Positions 26,600-37,004 of a DNA stretch of 64,000 bases are shown here, piece after piece. Source of the stretch: Ramlibacter humi (GTDB lineage: Bacteria > Pseudomonadota > Gammaproteobacteria > Burkholderiales > Burkholderiaceae_C). The stretch is taken from contig NZ_SMLK01000001.1 of NCBI RefSeq assembly GCF_004681975.1, positions 806,001 to 870,000 on the forward strand, given 5' to 3'. Position numbers and translations under genes: made by a program. The notes beneath the pieces were generated by a model. It saw only the letters and a list, made by a program, of their open reading frames with translations. It searched no databases and was not told the origin of the DNA. The first letter of the stretch is position 1. Each line of letters starts with the position of its first letter.

Positions 26600-27892
26600 C
26601 TAAAGCAGCCGCGGCTGCGACACCGTCAGATCAACCTCGCCCTCGGCAAGGGTCCCGTGCAGCGGTTGGCCTGGCCGCGTTTGCGCGGCGCGCGTGACCA
26701 CGTGTCCGTGCTCGTCGGTGAGCAGTGCATAGCCGCGGCGAAGCACCAGCTTGGGGTCGAGCAGTTGCAGCCGCAGCTCGGCGCGATGGAGCCTCTCGCG
26801 CTCGCGCTGAAGCCGCCGGGCCAGTGCGTCGCGCTTGCCCGATTCGCGTTGCGTCAGCACCGCGCCCGCGCGTTCCCCACGCAGTTGCACCGCATGCCGC
26901 AAGCGATCGCCGAGTTGCGCCACCTGGCGCTGCAAGCCGGCAAGACGGGACGACGGTCGCCCCAGGCGCCCAGCGGCCAGATCGAGCCGCTGCTCTGCAA
27001 CGTCCAGCCGACGGGTCACCAGGCTCGACAGCAGCTCACCCGCCCCGTCGAGCTGGCGCAGCAACTCCGCGCGCGGCACCGACACCAGTTCGGCCGCGGC
27101 GGTCGGCGTGGGGGCACGCAAGTCGGCGCAAAAGTCCGCGATGGTCACATCGGTTTCGTGGCCCACGCCGCTGACCAGCGGCACGGGGCTGCGCACGATC
27201 GCGCGCGCCACCACCTCTTCGTTGAACGACCACAGGTCCTCGATGGAGCCGCCGCCGCGCACGAGCAGGATCACGTCGACCACGCCCGCTTCGGCTTGCC
27301 GGTACAGCGCTTCAAGCGCCGCCACGATCTCGCCGGCGGCCTGAGGCCCCTGCACGGCCGTCGGCGCGAGCACCACGGGGATGTGGGGCACGCGACGGCG
27401 CAGCGCCGTCGCCACGTCGTGCAGCGCGGCCGCGCCGAGCGAAGTCACCAGCCCGATGCCGCGCGGCTGCCTGGGCAGCGGCCGTTTGCGGTCTTCGTCG
27501 AACAGGCCTTGCGCTTCAAGATCCGCCTTCAGGCGCAGGAACCGCTCGTACCAGGCGCCCTGCCCGGCCCGGCGCAGGTTTTCCACGACGAGCTGCAGGT
27601 CGCCGCGCGGTTCATAGACGGTGATGCGGCCCTGGACTTCGACCAGGTCGCCATCCCGCGGCGTGAAATCCAGCAGGCCGGCGGCGCGCCGGAACATCGC
27701 GCAGCGCAGCTGGCCTTGCGGATCCTTGAGCGAGAAGTACAGATGCCCGCTGGAAGCGCGCGAGAAGCCCGAAACCTCGCCGCGAACCGCGACGGGATTG
27801 AGCCTGGCGTCCAGGAAGTCAGCAACGGCGCGGCACAGCGCGCCGACTTGCCAGATTCGCGGCGACGGTGCTGGGTTCTGGCCGTCGACCAT
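26600..27892 (-). CDS. xseA: Exodeoxyribonuclease VII large subunit
   Basis: About 430 aa. N-terminal OB fold (WQVGALCRAVADFLDARLNP, VRGEVSGFSRASSGHLYFSL) and the catalytic domain with LVRGGGSIEDLWSFNEE and SGVGHETDVTIADFCADLRA, which hold the conserved Asp and His residues. A coiled C-terminal region binds XseB. The enzyme degrades single-stranded DNA in both directions. I prefer the ATG at 27892 to a TTG two codons earlier. xseB is not adjacent. The gene is 56 bp beyond sodB and probably has its own promoter. Confidence 0.95.
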   Translation of the reverse strand: MVDGQNPAPSPRIWQVGALCRAVADFLDARLNPVAVRGEVSGFSRASSGHLYFSLKDPQGQLRCAMFRRAAGLLDFTPRDGDLVEVQGRITVYEPRGDLQLVVENLRRAGQGAWYERFLRLKADLEAQGLFDEDRKRPLPRQPRGIGLVTSLGAAALHDVATALRRRVPHIPVVLAPTAVQGPQAAGEIVAALEALYRQAEAGVVDVILLVRGGGSIEDLWSFNEEVVARAIVRSPVPLVSGVGHETDVTIADFCADLRAPTPTAAAELVSVPRAELLRQLDGAGELLSSLVTRRLDVAEQRLDLAAGRLGRPSSRLAGLQRQVAQLGDRLRHAVQLRGERAGAVLTQRESGKRDALARRLQRERERLHRAELRLQLLDPKLVLRRGYALLTDEHGHVVTRAAQTRPGQPLHGTLAEGEVDLTVSQPRLL

Positions 27893-28222
27893 CAGCAACG
27901 GCGCGGCCCGGGACGCTTCCGGGCCGCGAAACTAGTCCACAGAGGGCCGGCCGCAAGGCCAAACCGCACGGCAGCGTGGCAAAGCTCAGATTCTGTGGAG
28001 CAACTCATTGATTTCAAACGATTTTTCCGTGCTGAAAATGTCATCGGACTGACATCCTGAAGCACTGGCGCGGCCTGGCGGACCGGGGGGCGGTGCTTCT
28101 GCACAAAGTTGTCCACAGGAACTGTGGGGCGCTTCCTACGCCACATCGCTTTTTTCCTACAGCTTGCGGCGTCCCCCATAATCGCGCCCACCTTTGCATT
28201 TCCCAGCGCGGCGGAGTCCCTT
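27893..28222. other. Intergenic region between divergent xseA and exbB with repeated CCACAG motifs
   Basis: The 330-bp gap contains no gene I can support. It has an AT-richer core (about 28005-28045) and four CCACAG/CTGTGG copies: TCCACAG at 27936, CTGTGGA at 27993, TCCACAG at 28112 and CTGTGG at 28122. The last two form a perfect CCACAG-GAA-CTGTGG inverted repeat. TTGTCCACA at 28109-28117 differs from a consensus DnaA box at one base. Promoters for both divergent genes should lie here. Confidence 0.55.
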
Positions 28223-28849
28223 TTGCTGTCGATCATACAAGCCGCAGGCTGGCCGATCTGGCCTCTTCTAGCCTGTTCCATCCTGGCCCTGGCCCTCGTC
28301 ATCGAGCGTTTCCTCAGCCTCAAGACGGCCCGCGTGGCGCCGCCCAAGCTGCTGGACGAAGCCATCGCCGTTTCCCGCTCATCCGTGCCGACGCCGGAAG
28401 TCGTTGCCCAGCTCGAGCAGAACTCGGCGCTAGGCGAGGTGCTGGCCAGCGGCTTCCGCGCGCTCAACAGCGATCCGCGCTGCAGCGAATCGGACCTGCG
28501 CTCGACCATGGAAGGCACCGGCCGGGCCGTCGCGCACCGGCTGGAGCGCTACCTGAGCGCGCTGGCCACCATCGCGTCAGCAGCCCCGCTGCTGGGCCTG
28601 TTCGGCACGGTGGTCGGCATGATCGAGATCTTCGGTTCGCAGTCCGGCACCTCCACCGGCAGCAACCCCGCGCAGCTGGCGCACGGCATCTCGGTCGCGC
28701 TCTACAACACGGCGTTCGGCCTGGTCATCGCGGTTCCCGCGCTGATCTTCTGGCGCTACTTCCGTGCGCGCGTCGACTACTACCTGCTGACGCTGGAACT
28801 GGCGTCGGAGCGCTTCGTGCGCCACCTGCTCGCGCTGCGCCGCGCCTGA
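28223..28849 (+). CDS. exbB: ExbB/TolQ-type proton channel protein
   Basis: 208 aa from a TTG start at 28223, six bases after GGAG. Upstream ATG/GTG-type starts in the same frame (from 28109) lack this site and add residues not typical of the family, whose N-terminus usually reads like SIIQAAGWPIWPLL. Three membrane segments: PIWPLLACSILALALVI, LATIASAAPLLGLFGTVVGM and NTAFGLVIAVPALIFW. With ExbD it uses the proton gradient to energise TonB or a related envelope machine. First gene of a compact envelope operon; exbD starts eight bases after its stop. Confidence 0.9.
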   Translation: MLSIIQAAGWPIWPLLACSILALALVIERFLSLKTARVAPPKLLDEAIAVSRSSVPTPEVVAQLEQNSALGEVLASGFRALNSDPRCSESDLRSTMEGTGRAVAHRLERYLSALATIASAAPLLGLFGTVVGMIEIFGSQSGTSTGSNPAQLAHGISVALYNTAFGLVIAVPALIFWRYFRARVDYYLLTLELASERFVRHLLALRRA

Positions 28850-28856
28850 AGCCGAC

Positions 28857-29285
28857 ATGAATTTCCGCTCGCGCCAGAACGAGGAACCGGAGATCAACCT
28901 GATCCCGTTCATCGACGTCCTGCTGGTCGTCCTGATCTTCCTGATGCTGTCCACGACGTACAGCAAGTTCACCGAGCTGCAGCTGCGCCTGCCCGTGGCG
29001 GACGCCGACGCCCAGCGCGACTACCCGCGCGAGGTGGTGGTGGGCGTGGCCGCCGACGGCCGCTACACGGTGAACAAGGTGCCGGTGAACGGCCGCGGCC
29101 CCGAAGTGCTGGCCGGCGCGATGGCCGAAGCCGCCAAGGCGGGCAAAGACAGCGTCATCATCGTCAGTGCCGACGGCGCCGCGCCGCACCAGTCGGTCAT
29201 CACGGTGCTGGAAGCGGCACGCCGCTCCGGCCTCAACCAGGTCACCTTCGCAGCGCAATCGTCGGCCCAGGCCGGCGGCCGCTGA
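28857..29285 (+). CDS. exbD: ExbD/TolR-type biopolymer transport protein
   Basis: 142 aa. Single N-terminal span EINLIPFIDVLLVVLIFLML with the essential proton-carrying Asp in PFIDV, then a periplasmic domain ending VITVLEAARRSGLNQVTFA, typical of ExbD/TolR. Forms the ExbB-ExbD motor. No tonB is adjacent; the partner is elsewhere. lpxK begins four bases after its stop. Confidence 0.94.
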   Translation: MNFRSRQNEEPEINLIPFIDVLLVVLIFLMLSTTYSKFTELQLRLPVADADAQRDYPREVVVGVAADGRYTVNKVPVNGRGPEVLAGAMAEAAKAGKDSVIIVSADGAAPHQSVITVLEAARRSGLNQVTFAAQSSAQAGGR

Positions 29286-29289
29286 GCGC

Positions 29290-30291
29290 ATGGGCGGGGC
29301 GCTGCGGCGCGCCTGGCTGCGCCGCGGTCCCCTCGCCTGCCTGCTCTTCCCCCTGAGCCTGCTGTTCGGCGCGATTGCCGCCGCGCGGCGCCTGCTCTAC
29401 CGCCTCGATCTGCTTCACGCGCAGCGCGCACCGGTGCCGGTGATCGTCGTCGGCAACGTGATCGCCGGCGGCGCGGGCAAGACGCCGGTGGTGATCGCGC
29501 TCGCCTCGCATCTGCGCAGCCGCGGGTTCAATGTGGGCGTCGTCTCGCGCGGCCATGGCCGCAAGACGAACGACGTGCGCGAGGCCCGGCCCTCGGACGA
29601 TCCTTCATGGACCGGCGACGAGCCGCTGCTCATCGCGCGCAGCGCCGGCGTTCCGGTGTTCGTCGGCGCCGATCGCCCGCAGGCCATCGCGGCGTTGCTG
29701 GCCGCGCACCCCGCGACGCAAGCGATCGTCAGCGACGACGGCCTGCAGCATCTCGCGATGGCGCGCGACATCGAAATCGTCGTGTTCGACGCGCGCGGCA
29801 TCGGCAACGGCTGGCAGTTGCCGGCGGGACCGCTGCGCGAGCCCTGGCCTCGTCACGCCGACCTGGTGCTGCGCACGCACGAGACGCCAGGCATCGAAGG
29901 CCACGAAGTCCGCCGCAAACTCGCGGCCGTCGCGCGGCGCGCTGACGGCGCAACCCGCCCTTTGGAGGCCTTCAAGGGGCAGCCCTGCGATGCGCTGGCC
30001 GGCATCGCCGAACCTTCGCGATTCTTCGACGCGCTGCAAAGCGCGGGCGTCGAACTGCGCCAACGATGGGCGCTGCCCGATCACCACGATTTTGCCGCGC
30101 CCGGTCCATGGGCCACGCACGCCGACGTGCCACTGCTCTGCACCGAGAAGGACGCGGTCAAGCTCTGGCGCGCTTTCCCGCAAGCATGGGCCGTGCCGCT
30201 GGAGATCGACATCGCTCCCGCGTTCTGGCAGCAGCTCGATCGGCTGCTGGACGCAAAGCTATCATCGACGCATGGACCCCAAGCTGCTTGA
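29290..30291 (+). CDS. lpxK: Tetraacyldisaccharide 4'-kinase
   Basis: 333 aa. N-terminal membrane-anchoring stretch ([20 protein letters not shown]), then [18 protein letters not shown] with the P-loop [15 protein letters not shown], and the catalytic [20 protein letters not shown]. Phosphorylates the 4' position of the lipid A disaccharide precursor on the inner membrane. The final 20 bases overlap the Trm112-like gene. The exbBD-lpxK-kdsB-adk order is typical of Burkholderiales. Confidence 0.95.
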   Translation: MGGALRRAWLRRGPLACLLFPLSLLFGAIAAARRLLYRLDLLHAQRAPVPVIVVGNVIAGGAGKTPVVIALASHLRSRGFNVGVVSRGHGRKTNDVREARPSDDPSWTGDEPLLIARSAGVPVFVGADRPQAIAALLAAHPATQAIVSDDGLQHLAMARDIEIVVFDARGIGNGWQLPAGPLREPWPRHADLVLRTHETPGIEGHEVRRKLAAVARRADGATRPLEAFKGQPCDALAGIAEPSRFFDALQSAGVELRQRWALPDHHDFAAPGPWATHADVPLLCTEKDAVKLWRAFPQAWAVPLEIDIAPAFWQQLDRLLDAKLSSTHGPQAA

Positions 30292-30478
30292 GCTGCTCGT
30301 GTGCCCGGTGACCAAGGGCCACCTCCACTACGACCGCGCGCGCCAGGAACTGGTGTCGCGCAGCGCGCGGCTCGCCTACCCGGTGCGCGATGGCATCCCG
30401 GTCCTGCTCGAGGAAGAAGCGCGCACGCTGTCCGACGAAGAGCTCGAGCACCTGCCTTCGCGCACGCCGCTGGCCTGA
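30272..30478 (+). CDS. Trm112/UPF0434-family small protein (YcaR-like)
   Basis: 68 aa: [20 protein letters not shown], then [20 protein letters not shown], the standard YcaR/UPF0434 pattern. Only the first zinc-type Cys (LVCPVTKG) is seen; the family CxxC is reduced, as in many proteobacterial members. Eukaryotic Trm112 activates methyltransferases; the bacterial role is unknown, though position between lpxK and kdsB is widely conserved. Overlaps lpxK by 20 bp and ends four bases before kdsB. Confidence 0.92.
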   Translation: MDPKLLELLVCPVTKGHLHYDRARQELVSRSARLAYPVRDGIPVLLEEEARTLSDEELEHLPSRTPLA

Positions 30479-32011
<1,533 letters not shown>

Positions 32012-32023
32012 TCCCCCGGCGGC

Positions 32024-32953
32024 TCAGGCCGCCAGCAGATCCAGCACCAGATCGATCCGCGCCTTCGCCGGCGTGAGCGCGCTCGCGCGCAGCGCGCCTG
32101 TCGGTGTGCCGACGATCGTGCCATCCAGGCAGCGGCTGGCGCGCGCCAGGCGCACGCCCTTCTCTTCCGCCCTGCGCAGCGCCGATTCCAGCTCGGAATT
32201 CAGCGAGCCGTTGCCCGTGCCCGCGGCGACAAGACCTCGCACGCCCGCAGCGACCAGCGCATCCACCACGCGGCCGTCCGCGCCCGCACCGCTGGTGACG
32301 ATCTCCACCCAGGGCCATTCGCTCGCGGCCTGGATGCGCGCCGCCAGCGTGCCTTGCGGCCGGGTCTGCGGCCAGGCGCGCAACTGCCGCACGTGGCCCG
32401 CTTCCACGTAGCCGACCGAGCCCGCATCGCCCGACCCGAAGGCATCGAGACGATGCGGGTGCACCTTGCGCACGTCCGCCGCCCCATGCACCTGGCCCGC
32501 GCAAACCACGACAGCGCCTCGCGCGCCCGGGTGCCGAGCCACGGTGAACGCATCCACCAGGTTCTGCGGGCCGTCAGGTGAGATGGCGGTGGCCGGCCGC
32601 ATCGCGCAGGCCAGCACGATGGGCTTCGCGGGCGCCAGCACGCGCTGCAGGAACCACGCGGTTTCCTCGATGGTGTCGGTGCCGTGCGTGATCACGATCG
32701 CCTGCACGTCGTCCTGAGCAAGGGCCTCCGCGCAACGGGCCGCGAGCTTGCGCAGCACGTCGAACGACAGGTCCTTGCTGTCGATCTGCGCCACCTGCTC
32801 GCTGGAAACCGACACGCCCGCCAGCAGCGGAATGTCCGCCAGCAGGTCCTTCACCGCCACCTCGCCCGCCTTGTAGCCGAGGTGGTCCGACGCATCCGCG
32901 CCACGCCCGGCGATGGTTCCGCCGGTACCCAGCACAACGATCCGTTGAGCCAT
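32024..32953 (-). CDS. L-asparaginase
   Basis: 309 aa. First catalytic Thr in [12 protein letters not shown] and second in [15 protein letters not shown], both canonical for bacterial type asparaginases; [15 protein letters not shown] and AGTGNGSLN also match. No signal peptide, so probably cytoplasmic. Hydrolyses asparagine to aspartate and ammonia. Divergent from lexA with 79 bp between starts, and the promoter-side LexA boxes lie in this gap, so SOS control of this gene is possible but unproven. Confidence 0.92.
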   Translation of the reverse strand: MAQRIVVLGTGGTIAGRGADASDHLGYKAGEVAVKDLLADIPLLAGVSVSSEQVAQIDSKDLSFDVLRKLAARCAEALAQDDVQAIVITHGTDTIEETAWFLQRVLAPAKPIVLACAMRPATAISPDGPQNLVDAFTVARHPGARGAVVVCAGQVHGAADVRKVHPHRLDAFGSGDAGSVGYVEAGHVRQLRAWPQTRPQGTLAARIQAASEWPWVEIVTSGAGADGRVVDALVAAGVRGLVAAGTGNGSLNSELESALRRAEEKGVRLARASRCLDGTIVGTPTGALRASALTPAKARIDLVLDLLAA

Positions 32954-32956
32954 CAG

Positions 32957-32985
32957 TTGCACTCTTTCACGAAACTGGTTAAAAA
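32957..32985 (+). promoter_or_regulatory. Candidate lexA promoter
   Basis: TTGCAC at 32957-32962, 17-base spacer, TAAAAA at 32980-32985. The -10 region sits inside the first LexA box, as expected for autorepression. Confidence 0.55.
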
Positions 32986-32990
32986 TACAG
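32975..32990. promoter_or_regulatory. LexA (SOS) box 1
   Basis: CTGGTTAAAAATACAG: a CTG-N10-CAG element with AT-rich centre matching the consensus CTGT-N8-ACAG except at one position, overlapping the likely -10 of lexA. Confidence 0.85.
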
Positions 32991-32994
32991 CCTA

Positions 32995-33010
32995 CTGGAT
33001 GGGCAGCCAG
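32995..33010. promoter_or_regulatory. LexA (SOS) box 2
   Basis: CTGGATGGGCAGCCAG: a second CTG-N10-CAG element starting 20 bp after the first, less AT-rich. E. coli lexA also has two adjacent boxes. Confidence 0.65.
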
Positions 33011-33032
33011 TGACTCGCCCAAGGAGCCCGCA

Positions 33033-33707
33033 ATGAACGAGACCCCGAAGCTCACCGCACGCCAGCAACAGATTCTGGACCTGATCCAGTCGGCCATCGC
33101 CCGCACGGGTGCGCCGCCCACCCGCGCCGAGATCGCGGCCGAACTGGGCTTCAAGTCCGCCAACGCGGCCGAAGAGCACCTGCAGGCGCTGGCTCGCAAG
33201 GGCGTCATCGAACTGGTCAGCGGCACCTCGCGCGGCATCCGCCTCAAGGGCGAGACGCTGCGCTCCATCCACGAATCGCGCTTCGCGCAGTTCTCGCTGC
33301 CGCTGCCCAACCTCGCGCAGCTGGCCCTGCCCCTCATCGGCCGCGTGGCCGCGGGCTCGCCCATCCTGGCGCAGGAACACGTCGACCAGACCTACTACGT
33401 GGAAAGCAGCCTGTTCCAGCGCCGTCCCGACTACCTGCTGAAGGTGCGCGGCATGTCCATGCGCGACGCCGGCATCATGGACGGCGACCTGCTCGCGGTG
33501 CAGGCCACCAAGGACGCCAAGAACGGGCAGATCGTGGTGGCGCGCCTGGGCGACGAAGTCACCGTGAAGCGCTTCCGCCGCAACAAGCACCTGATCGAGC
33601 TGCACGCCGAGAACCCCGACTACCCCACCATCGTGGTCGAGCCGGGCGAACCGTTCGAGATCGAAGGCCTGGCCGTCGGCCTGATCCGCAACACCATGCT
33701 GATGTAA
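33033..33707 (+). CDS. lexA: LexA repressor, SOS regulator
   Basis: 224 aa. N-terminal winged helix ([20 protein letters not shown], then [20 protein letters not shown]). Self-cleavage site A107-G108 in RVAAGSP, nucleophile Ser142 in RGMSMRDAG and general base Lys179 in EVTVKRF, so the protein is an active autoprotease. On DNA damage RecA filaments trigger cleavage and derepress SOS genes. Two LexA boxes directly upstream show autoregulation. Ribosome site AGGAG seven bases before the ATG. Confidence 0.97.
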   Translation: MNETPKLTARQQQILDLIQSAIARTGAPPTRAEIAAELGFKSANAAEEHLQALARKGVIELVSGTSRGIRLKGETLRSIHESRFAQFSLPLPNLAQLALPLIGRVAAGSPILAQEHVDQTYYVESSLFQRRPDYLLKVRGMSMRDAGIMDGDLLAVQATKDAKNGQIVVARLGDEVTVKRFRRNKHLIELHAENPDYPTIVVEPGEPFEIEGLAVGLIRNTMLM

Positions 33708-33827
33708 CCCCCGCCGGCAGGCAGCAGGTGGCGGGCGTATGGCGCATGGCGCGCCATCACCCTGCGCCGGCCGGCACCGTTCGCAATCTCGCCTGTGTTC
33801 GACCCCTGGATTCAAAAGGAAAGCGAC

Positions 33828-34139
33828 ATGGGAACCACTCTCCTCTTCACCCTCGCCCGCACGCTGCGCGCCTGGATCGGCCGCATGCAGTTGCGCCGCT
33901 CCGGCGCGCCCATCGACCTGCGTCCGCTGGCCACCACGCGGCTGCACACCGCGGCGGGCCGCGGCCACGTCGCCTGGCCGCCCGCGGGCGCCGCCCTCAC
34001 GCGTCCGCTTCGCGTGCTGCGCGTGGTCGACGCGCAGCACGGCCCCAGCAGCGCGGGCCGCATGGTCATCTCCGGCCGCATGGCCGACGTGTGTGCCGAA
34101 CTCGACCGGCTGGCCGCGCAGGAAGCAGCCGCGGCCTGA
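33828..34139 (+). CDS. Small basic protein of unknown function
   Basis: 103 aa, start at 33828 with AAGGAAAG upstream. Basic N-terminal half (TLRAWIGRMQLRRSGAPIDL), a central LRVLRVVDAQHGPSSAGRMV, and a C-terminal helix ending in an Ala run. No signal peptide, span or known motif recognised. The good ribosome site and codon use support a real gene. Lies alone between lexA and the convergent DUF1993 gene. Confidence 0.65.
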   Translation: MGTTLLFTLARTLRAWIGRMQLRRSGAPIDLRPLATTRLHTAAGRGHVAWPPAGAALTRPLRVLRVVDAQHGPSSAGRMVISGRMADVCAELDRLAAQEAAAA

Positions 34140-34157
34140 GCGAGTGGCGGCGCGCCT

Positions 34158-34670
34158 TCAGCGCGCGCCGACCAGGTAGTCCAGCTTGCCCAGCTCCACG
34201 CCGTTGTGCCGCAGGATCGCGTACGCGGTGGTCATGTGGAAGAAGAAATTGGGCAGCGCGTGGTGCTTGAGGTAAGCCTCGGCCTTCATCGTGCGGGTGG
34301 TTTCGCGCCCGGTGGGGATGGTGACCTCCTTCTCCTCGGTCCCATCCAGCTTCGCGGCGGGCACGCTTTCCAGCCACTCCAGCGTCTTCGCGACACGGGC
34401 CGTCAGGTCGTCGAAGCTGGCTTCGTTGTCCTCGAACTTGGGCGCGTCCACGCCGGAGATGCGCGCCACGCACAGCTTGGCGGAATCGCAGGCGATCTGC
34501 ACCTGGCGGCTGAGCGGCAGCATGTCCGGCGCCAGACGCGCCGTCACCAGCACCTGCGGATCGAACTTGCGCGCCTGCGCGCTCGCCAGCCCCTTGGCCA
34601 GGATGTGCGAAAGGTTCTGCAGGCCGGTGCGGAAGATCGGCAGGCTGGCCGACGACATGGAAATCGACAT
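34158..34670 (-). CDS. DUF1993 family protein
   Basis: 170 aa, start at 34670 with GGAG seven bases upstream. Features of DUF1993 (DinB-like four-helix fold): SLPIFRTGLQNLSHILAKG, ARLAPDMLPLSRQVQIACD and LPNFFFHMTTAYAILRHNGV. The DinB-like fold often binds metal or thiol cofactors, but the function of this branch is unknown. Divergent from the dehydrogenase gene by 108 bp. Confidence 0.88.
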   Translation of the reverse strand: MSISMSSASLPIFRTGLQNLSHILAKGLASAQARKFDPQVLVTARLAPDMLPLSRQVQIACDSAKLCVARISGVDAPKFEDNEASFDDLTARVAKTLEWLESVPAAKLDGTEEKEVTIPTGRETTRTMKAEAYLKHHALPNFFFHMTTAYAILRHNGVELGKLDYLVGAR

Positions 34671-34778
34671 CGAAAATCTCCTTGGTTCGCTGTTCGCGTG
34701 AAACGAGGCCGCCATGCTAGCGGCGCGGCGGCAACTCTGCAGGGCGCGGGCCGATGGGCCGCAGGGCACAATCGCGCC

Positions 34779-35786
34779 ATGAACATCGTGATCCTCGACG
34801 ACTACCAGGACGCGGTCCGCAAGCTGCGCAGCGCAGCCAAGCTCGAGGCCTATCCCGCCAAGGTCTACACCAACACGGTCAAGGGCATCGGCCAGCTTTC
34901 CGTCCGGCTGCGCGACGCCGACGTCATCGTGCTGATCCGCGAACGCACGCACATCACGCGCCAGCTGCTGGAAAAGCTGCCGCGGCTCAAGCTCATCTCG
35001 CAGACCGGCCGGGCCGGCTCGCACATCGACGTCGAAGCCTGCACCGAGCGCGGCATCGTCGTGTGCGAAGGCACCGGCTCGCCCGTGGCGCCGGCCGAGC
35101 TGACGTGGGCGCTGATCATGGCGGCCATGCGCCGGCTGCCGCAGTACATCTCCACGCTCAAGCACGGCGCCTGGCAACAGTCGGGCATGAAGTCGGCGTC
35201 CATGCCGGTCAACTTCGGCCTGGGCATGGTGCTCAAGGGCAAGACGCTAGGTATCTGGGGCTACGGCAAGATCGGCCAGATGGTCGCCGGCTACGGGCGT
35301 GCCTTCGGCATGCGCGTGCTGGTGTGGGGTCGCGAGGGATCGCGTTCGCGCGCGGAAGCCGACGGCCACGAAGCCGCCGAAAGCCGCGAGCAGTTCTTCG
35401 CCGAAAGCGACGTGCTCAGCCTGCACGTGCGGCTGAACGACGAAACGGCCGGCCTCGTCAGGCTGGAAGACTTCGGCCGCATGAAGCCCACTTCGCTCTT
35501 CGTCAACACCTCGCGCGCCGAGCTGATCGAGCACGACGCGCTGATCGCGGCGCTCAACCGCGGCCGCCCCGGCATGGCCGCGGTCGACGTGTTCGAGAGC
35601 GAGCCCATCCTGCAGGGGCATGCGCTGCTGCGGCTGGAAAACTGCATCTGCACGCCGCACATCGGCTACGTCGAGCAGGAAAGCTACGAGCTGTACTTCG
35701 GCGCCGCCTTCGACAACGTCGTCAACTTCATCGAGGGCCATCCCACCAACGTGGTGAACCCGGCGGCCCTGCAGGTGCGCCGCTAG
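34779..35786 (+). CDS. D-2-hydroxyacid dehydrogenase (NAD-binding, PGDH-like)
   Basis: 335 aa. Substrate domain starts MNIVILDDYQDAVRKL; NAD domain carries GKTLGIWGYGKIGQMVAGYG (GxGxxG variant GYGKIG). Catalytic Arg lies in VNTSRAELI, Glu in VDVFESEPI and His in CTPHIGYV. Reduces a 2-keto acid or oxidises the hydroxy acid; the substrate is not evident. The MFS gene follows within 5 bp, so the two are likely co-transcribed and the transporter may carry the substrate or product (inference). Confidence 0.93.
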   Translation: MNIVILDDYQDAVRKLRSAAKLEAYPAKVYTNTVKGIGQLSVRLRDADVIVLIRERTHITRQLLEKLPRLKLISQTGRAGSHIDVEACTERGIVVCEGTGSPVAPAELTWALIMAAMRRLPQYISTLKHGAWQQSGMKSASMPVNFGLGMVLKGKTLGIWGYGKIGQMVAGYGRAFGMRVLVWGREGSRSRAEADGHEAAESREQFFAESDVLSLHVRLNDETAGLVRLEDFGRMKPTSLFVNTSRAELIEHDALIAALNRGRPGMAAVDVFESEPILQGHALLRLENCICTPHIGYVEQESYELYFGAAFDNVVNFIEGHPTNVVNPAALQVRR

Positions 35787-35791
35787 CGCGC

Positions 35792-36988
35792 ATGGCCGAC
35801 CCCGCCGCCCTCGCCACGCCGTCCGTGCGCGAACGCGCGGCGCTGCCACCGGTGCTGTGGCCGCTGCTGTTCGGCAACTTCGTCATCGGCGCGGGCGTGA
35901 TGGTCGTGCCCGGCACGCTCAACGAGATCAGCCATTCGCTGCGCGTGACGCCGGCCACGGCGGGCCAGCTCATCACGGTAGGCGGTGTCGTCATGTGCCT
36001 GGGCGCGCCGCTGCTGGCGGCGCTCGTCGCCGGCTGGGACCGCCGCCGGCTGCTGGCGCTGTCCATGCTCTGGTATGCGCTGCTGCACCTGGCTTGCGCC
36101 TGCGCGCCCGACTTCGCCACGCTCATCCCGCTGCGCGCGCTGGCGGTCATTTCACCCGCCATCTTCACGCCGCAGGCTGCGGCCTGCGTGGGCCTGCTGG
36201 TGCCGCCGCAGGACCGCGGCCGCGCCATCACCTTCGTGTTCCTCGGCTGGTCGGTGGCTTCGGTGCTGGGCATGCCGCTGGGCGCGTACATCGGCGGCGT
36301 GCTGGGCTGGCGGGCCGCGTTCGTGGCGATCGCCGCGTTGTCGCTCGTCGCAGGTGTGTGGGTCTGGCGCACGCTGCCCGACGGCGTGAAGCCGCCCGCC
36401 CTGTCCCGCCAGGCCTGGGCGCAGGTGTTCGCGTCGCGGCCGCTGATGCTGTGCGTGGCGGTCACCACGCTCTATTCGGCCGGCCAGTTCGTGCTGTTCT
36501 CCTACCTGTCGCCGTACTACCGCCAGGTGCTGGATGCCTCGCCCGGCACGCTCAGCCTGATGTTCATGTGGTTCGGCCTGTTCGGCTTCATCGGCAACAT
36601 GGTGATGTCGCGCAACATCGATCGCATCGGTGCCGACCGTTCGGTGCTGCTGGCGGTCGGCGCCATGGCCCTCAGCTTCATCGTGTGGCCTCTGGGCACC
36701 ACCCTCCTGACGATGGCGGCCGTGGTCGTGCCCTGGGCACTCGGCTGCTTCTCTTCCAACTCCGCGCAGCAGGCGCGCCTGGTGGGCATCGCGCCCGCAC
36801 TGGCCGCCGGCTCGGTGGCGTTGAACAGCTCGGCGATGTACGCGGGGCAAGCCATCGGCGCCGCCGGCGGCGGCTGGCTGATCGCGAACCAGGGCTTCGG
36901 CGCGCTGCACTGGGCGGGGCTGGTGGGGCTGGCCGCATCCATGGCGGCCAGCGTGCTGGCCACGCGCGCCGGCCTTCGCGCGGCCTGA
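35792..36988 (+). CDS. Major facilitator superfamily transporter (AraJ/sugar-efflux-like)
   Basis: 398 aa, about 12 membrane segments. MFS loop 2-3 motif region VAGWDRRRLLALS; other spans include LITVGGVVMCLGAPLLAALV, GWSVASVLGMPLGAYIGGVL and LSLMFMWFGLFGFIGNMV. The pattern (PGTLNEISHSLRVTPATAGQ at the start) resembles the DHA1/AraJ-YdhP group of small-molecule exporters. Substrate unknown. Begins five bases after the dehydrogenase stop. Confidence 0.9.
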   Translation: MADPAALATPSVRERAALPPVLWPLLFGNFVIGAGVMVVPGTLNEISHSLRVTPATAGQLITVGGVVMCLGAPLLAALVAGWDRRRLLALSMLWYALLHLACACAPDFATLIPLRALAVISPAIFTPQAAACVGLLVPPQDRGRAITFVFLGWSVASVLGMPLGAYIGGVLGWRAAFVAIAALSLVAGVWVWRTLPDGVKPPALSRQAWAQVFASRPLMLCVAVTTLYSAGQFVLFSYLSPYYRQVLDASPGTLSLMFMWFGLFGFIGNMVMSRNIDRIGADRSVLLAVGAMALSFIVWPLGTTLLTMAAVVVPWALGCFSSNSAQQARLVGIAPALAAGSVALNSSAMYAGQAIGAAGGGWLIANQGFGALHWAGLVGLAASMAASVLATRAGLRAA

Positions 36989-37004
36989 GGCCGCGCCGGC
37001 CCGC

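Noticed and set aside
28109-28222. Longer exbB N-terminus
   Set aside because: No ribosome site at 28109, and the TTG at 28223 has GGAG and matches the family N-terminus.
27893-28222. Chromosomal origin
   Set aside because: Only one near-consensus DnaA box, no AT-rich unwinding region and no dnaA or rpmH nearby.
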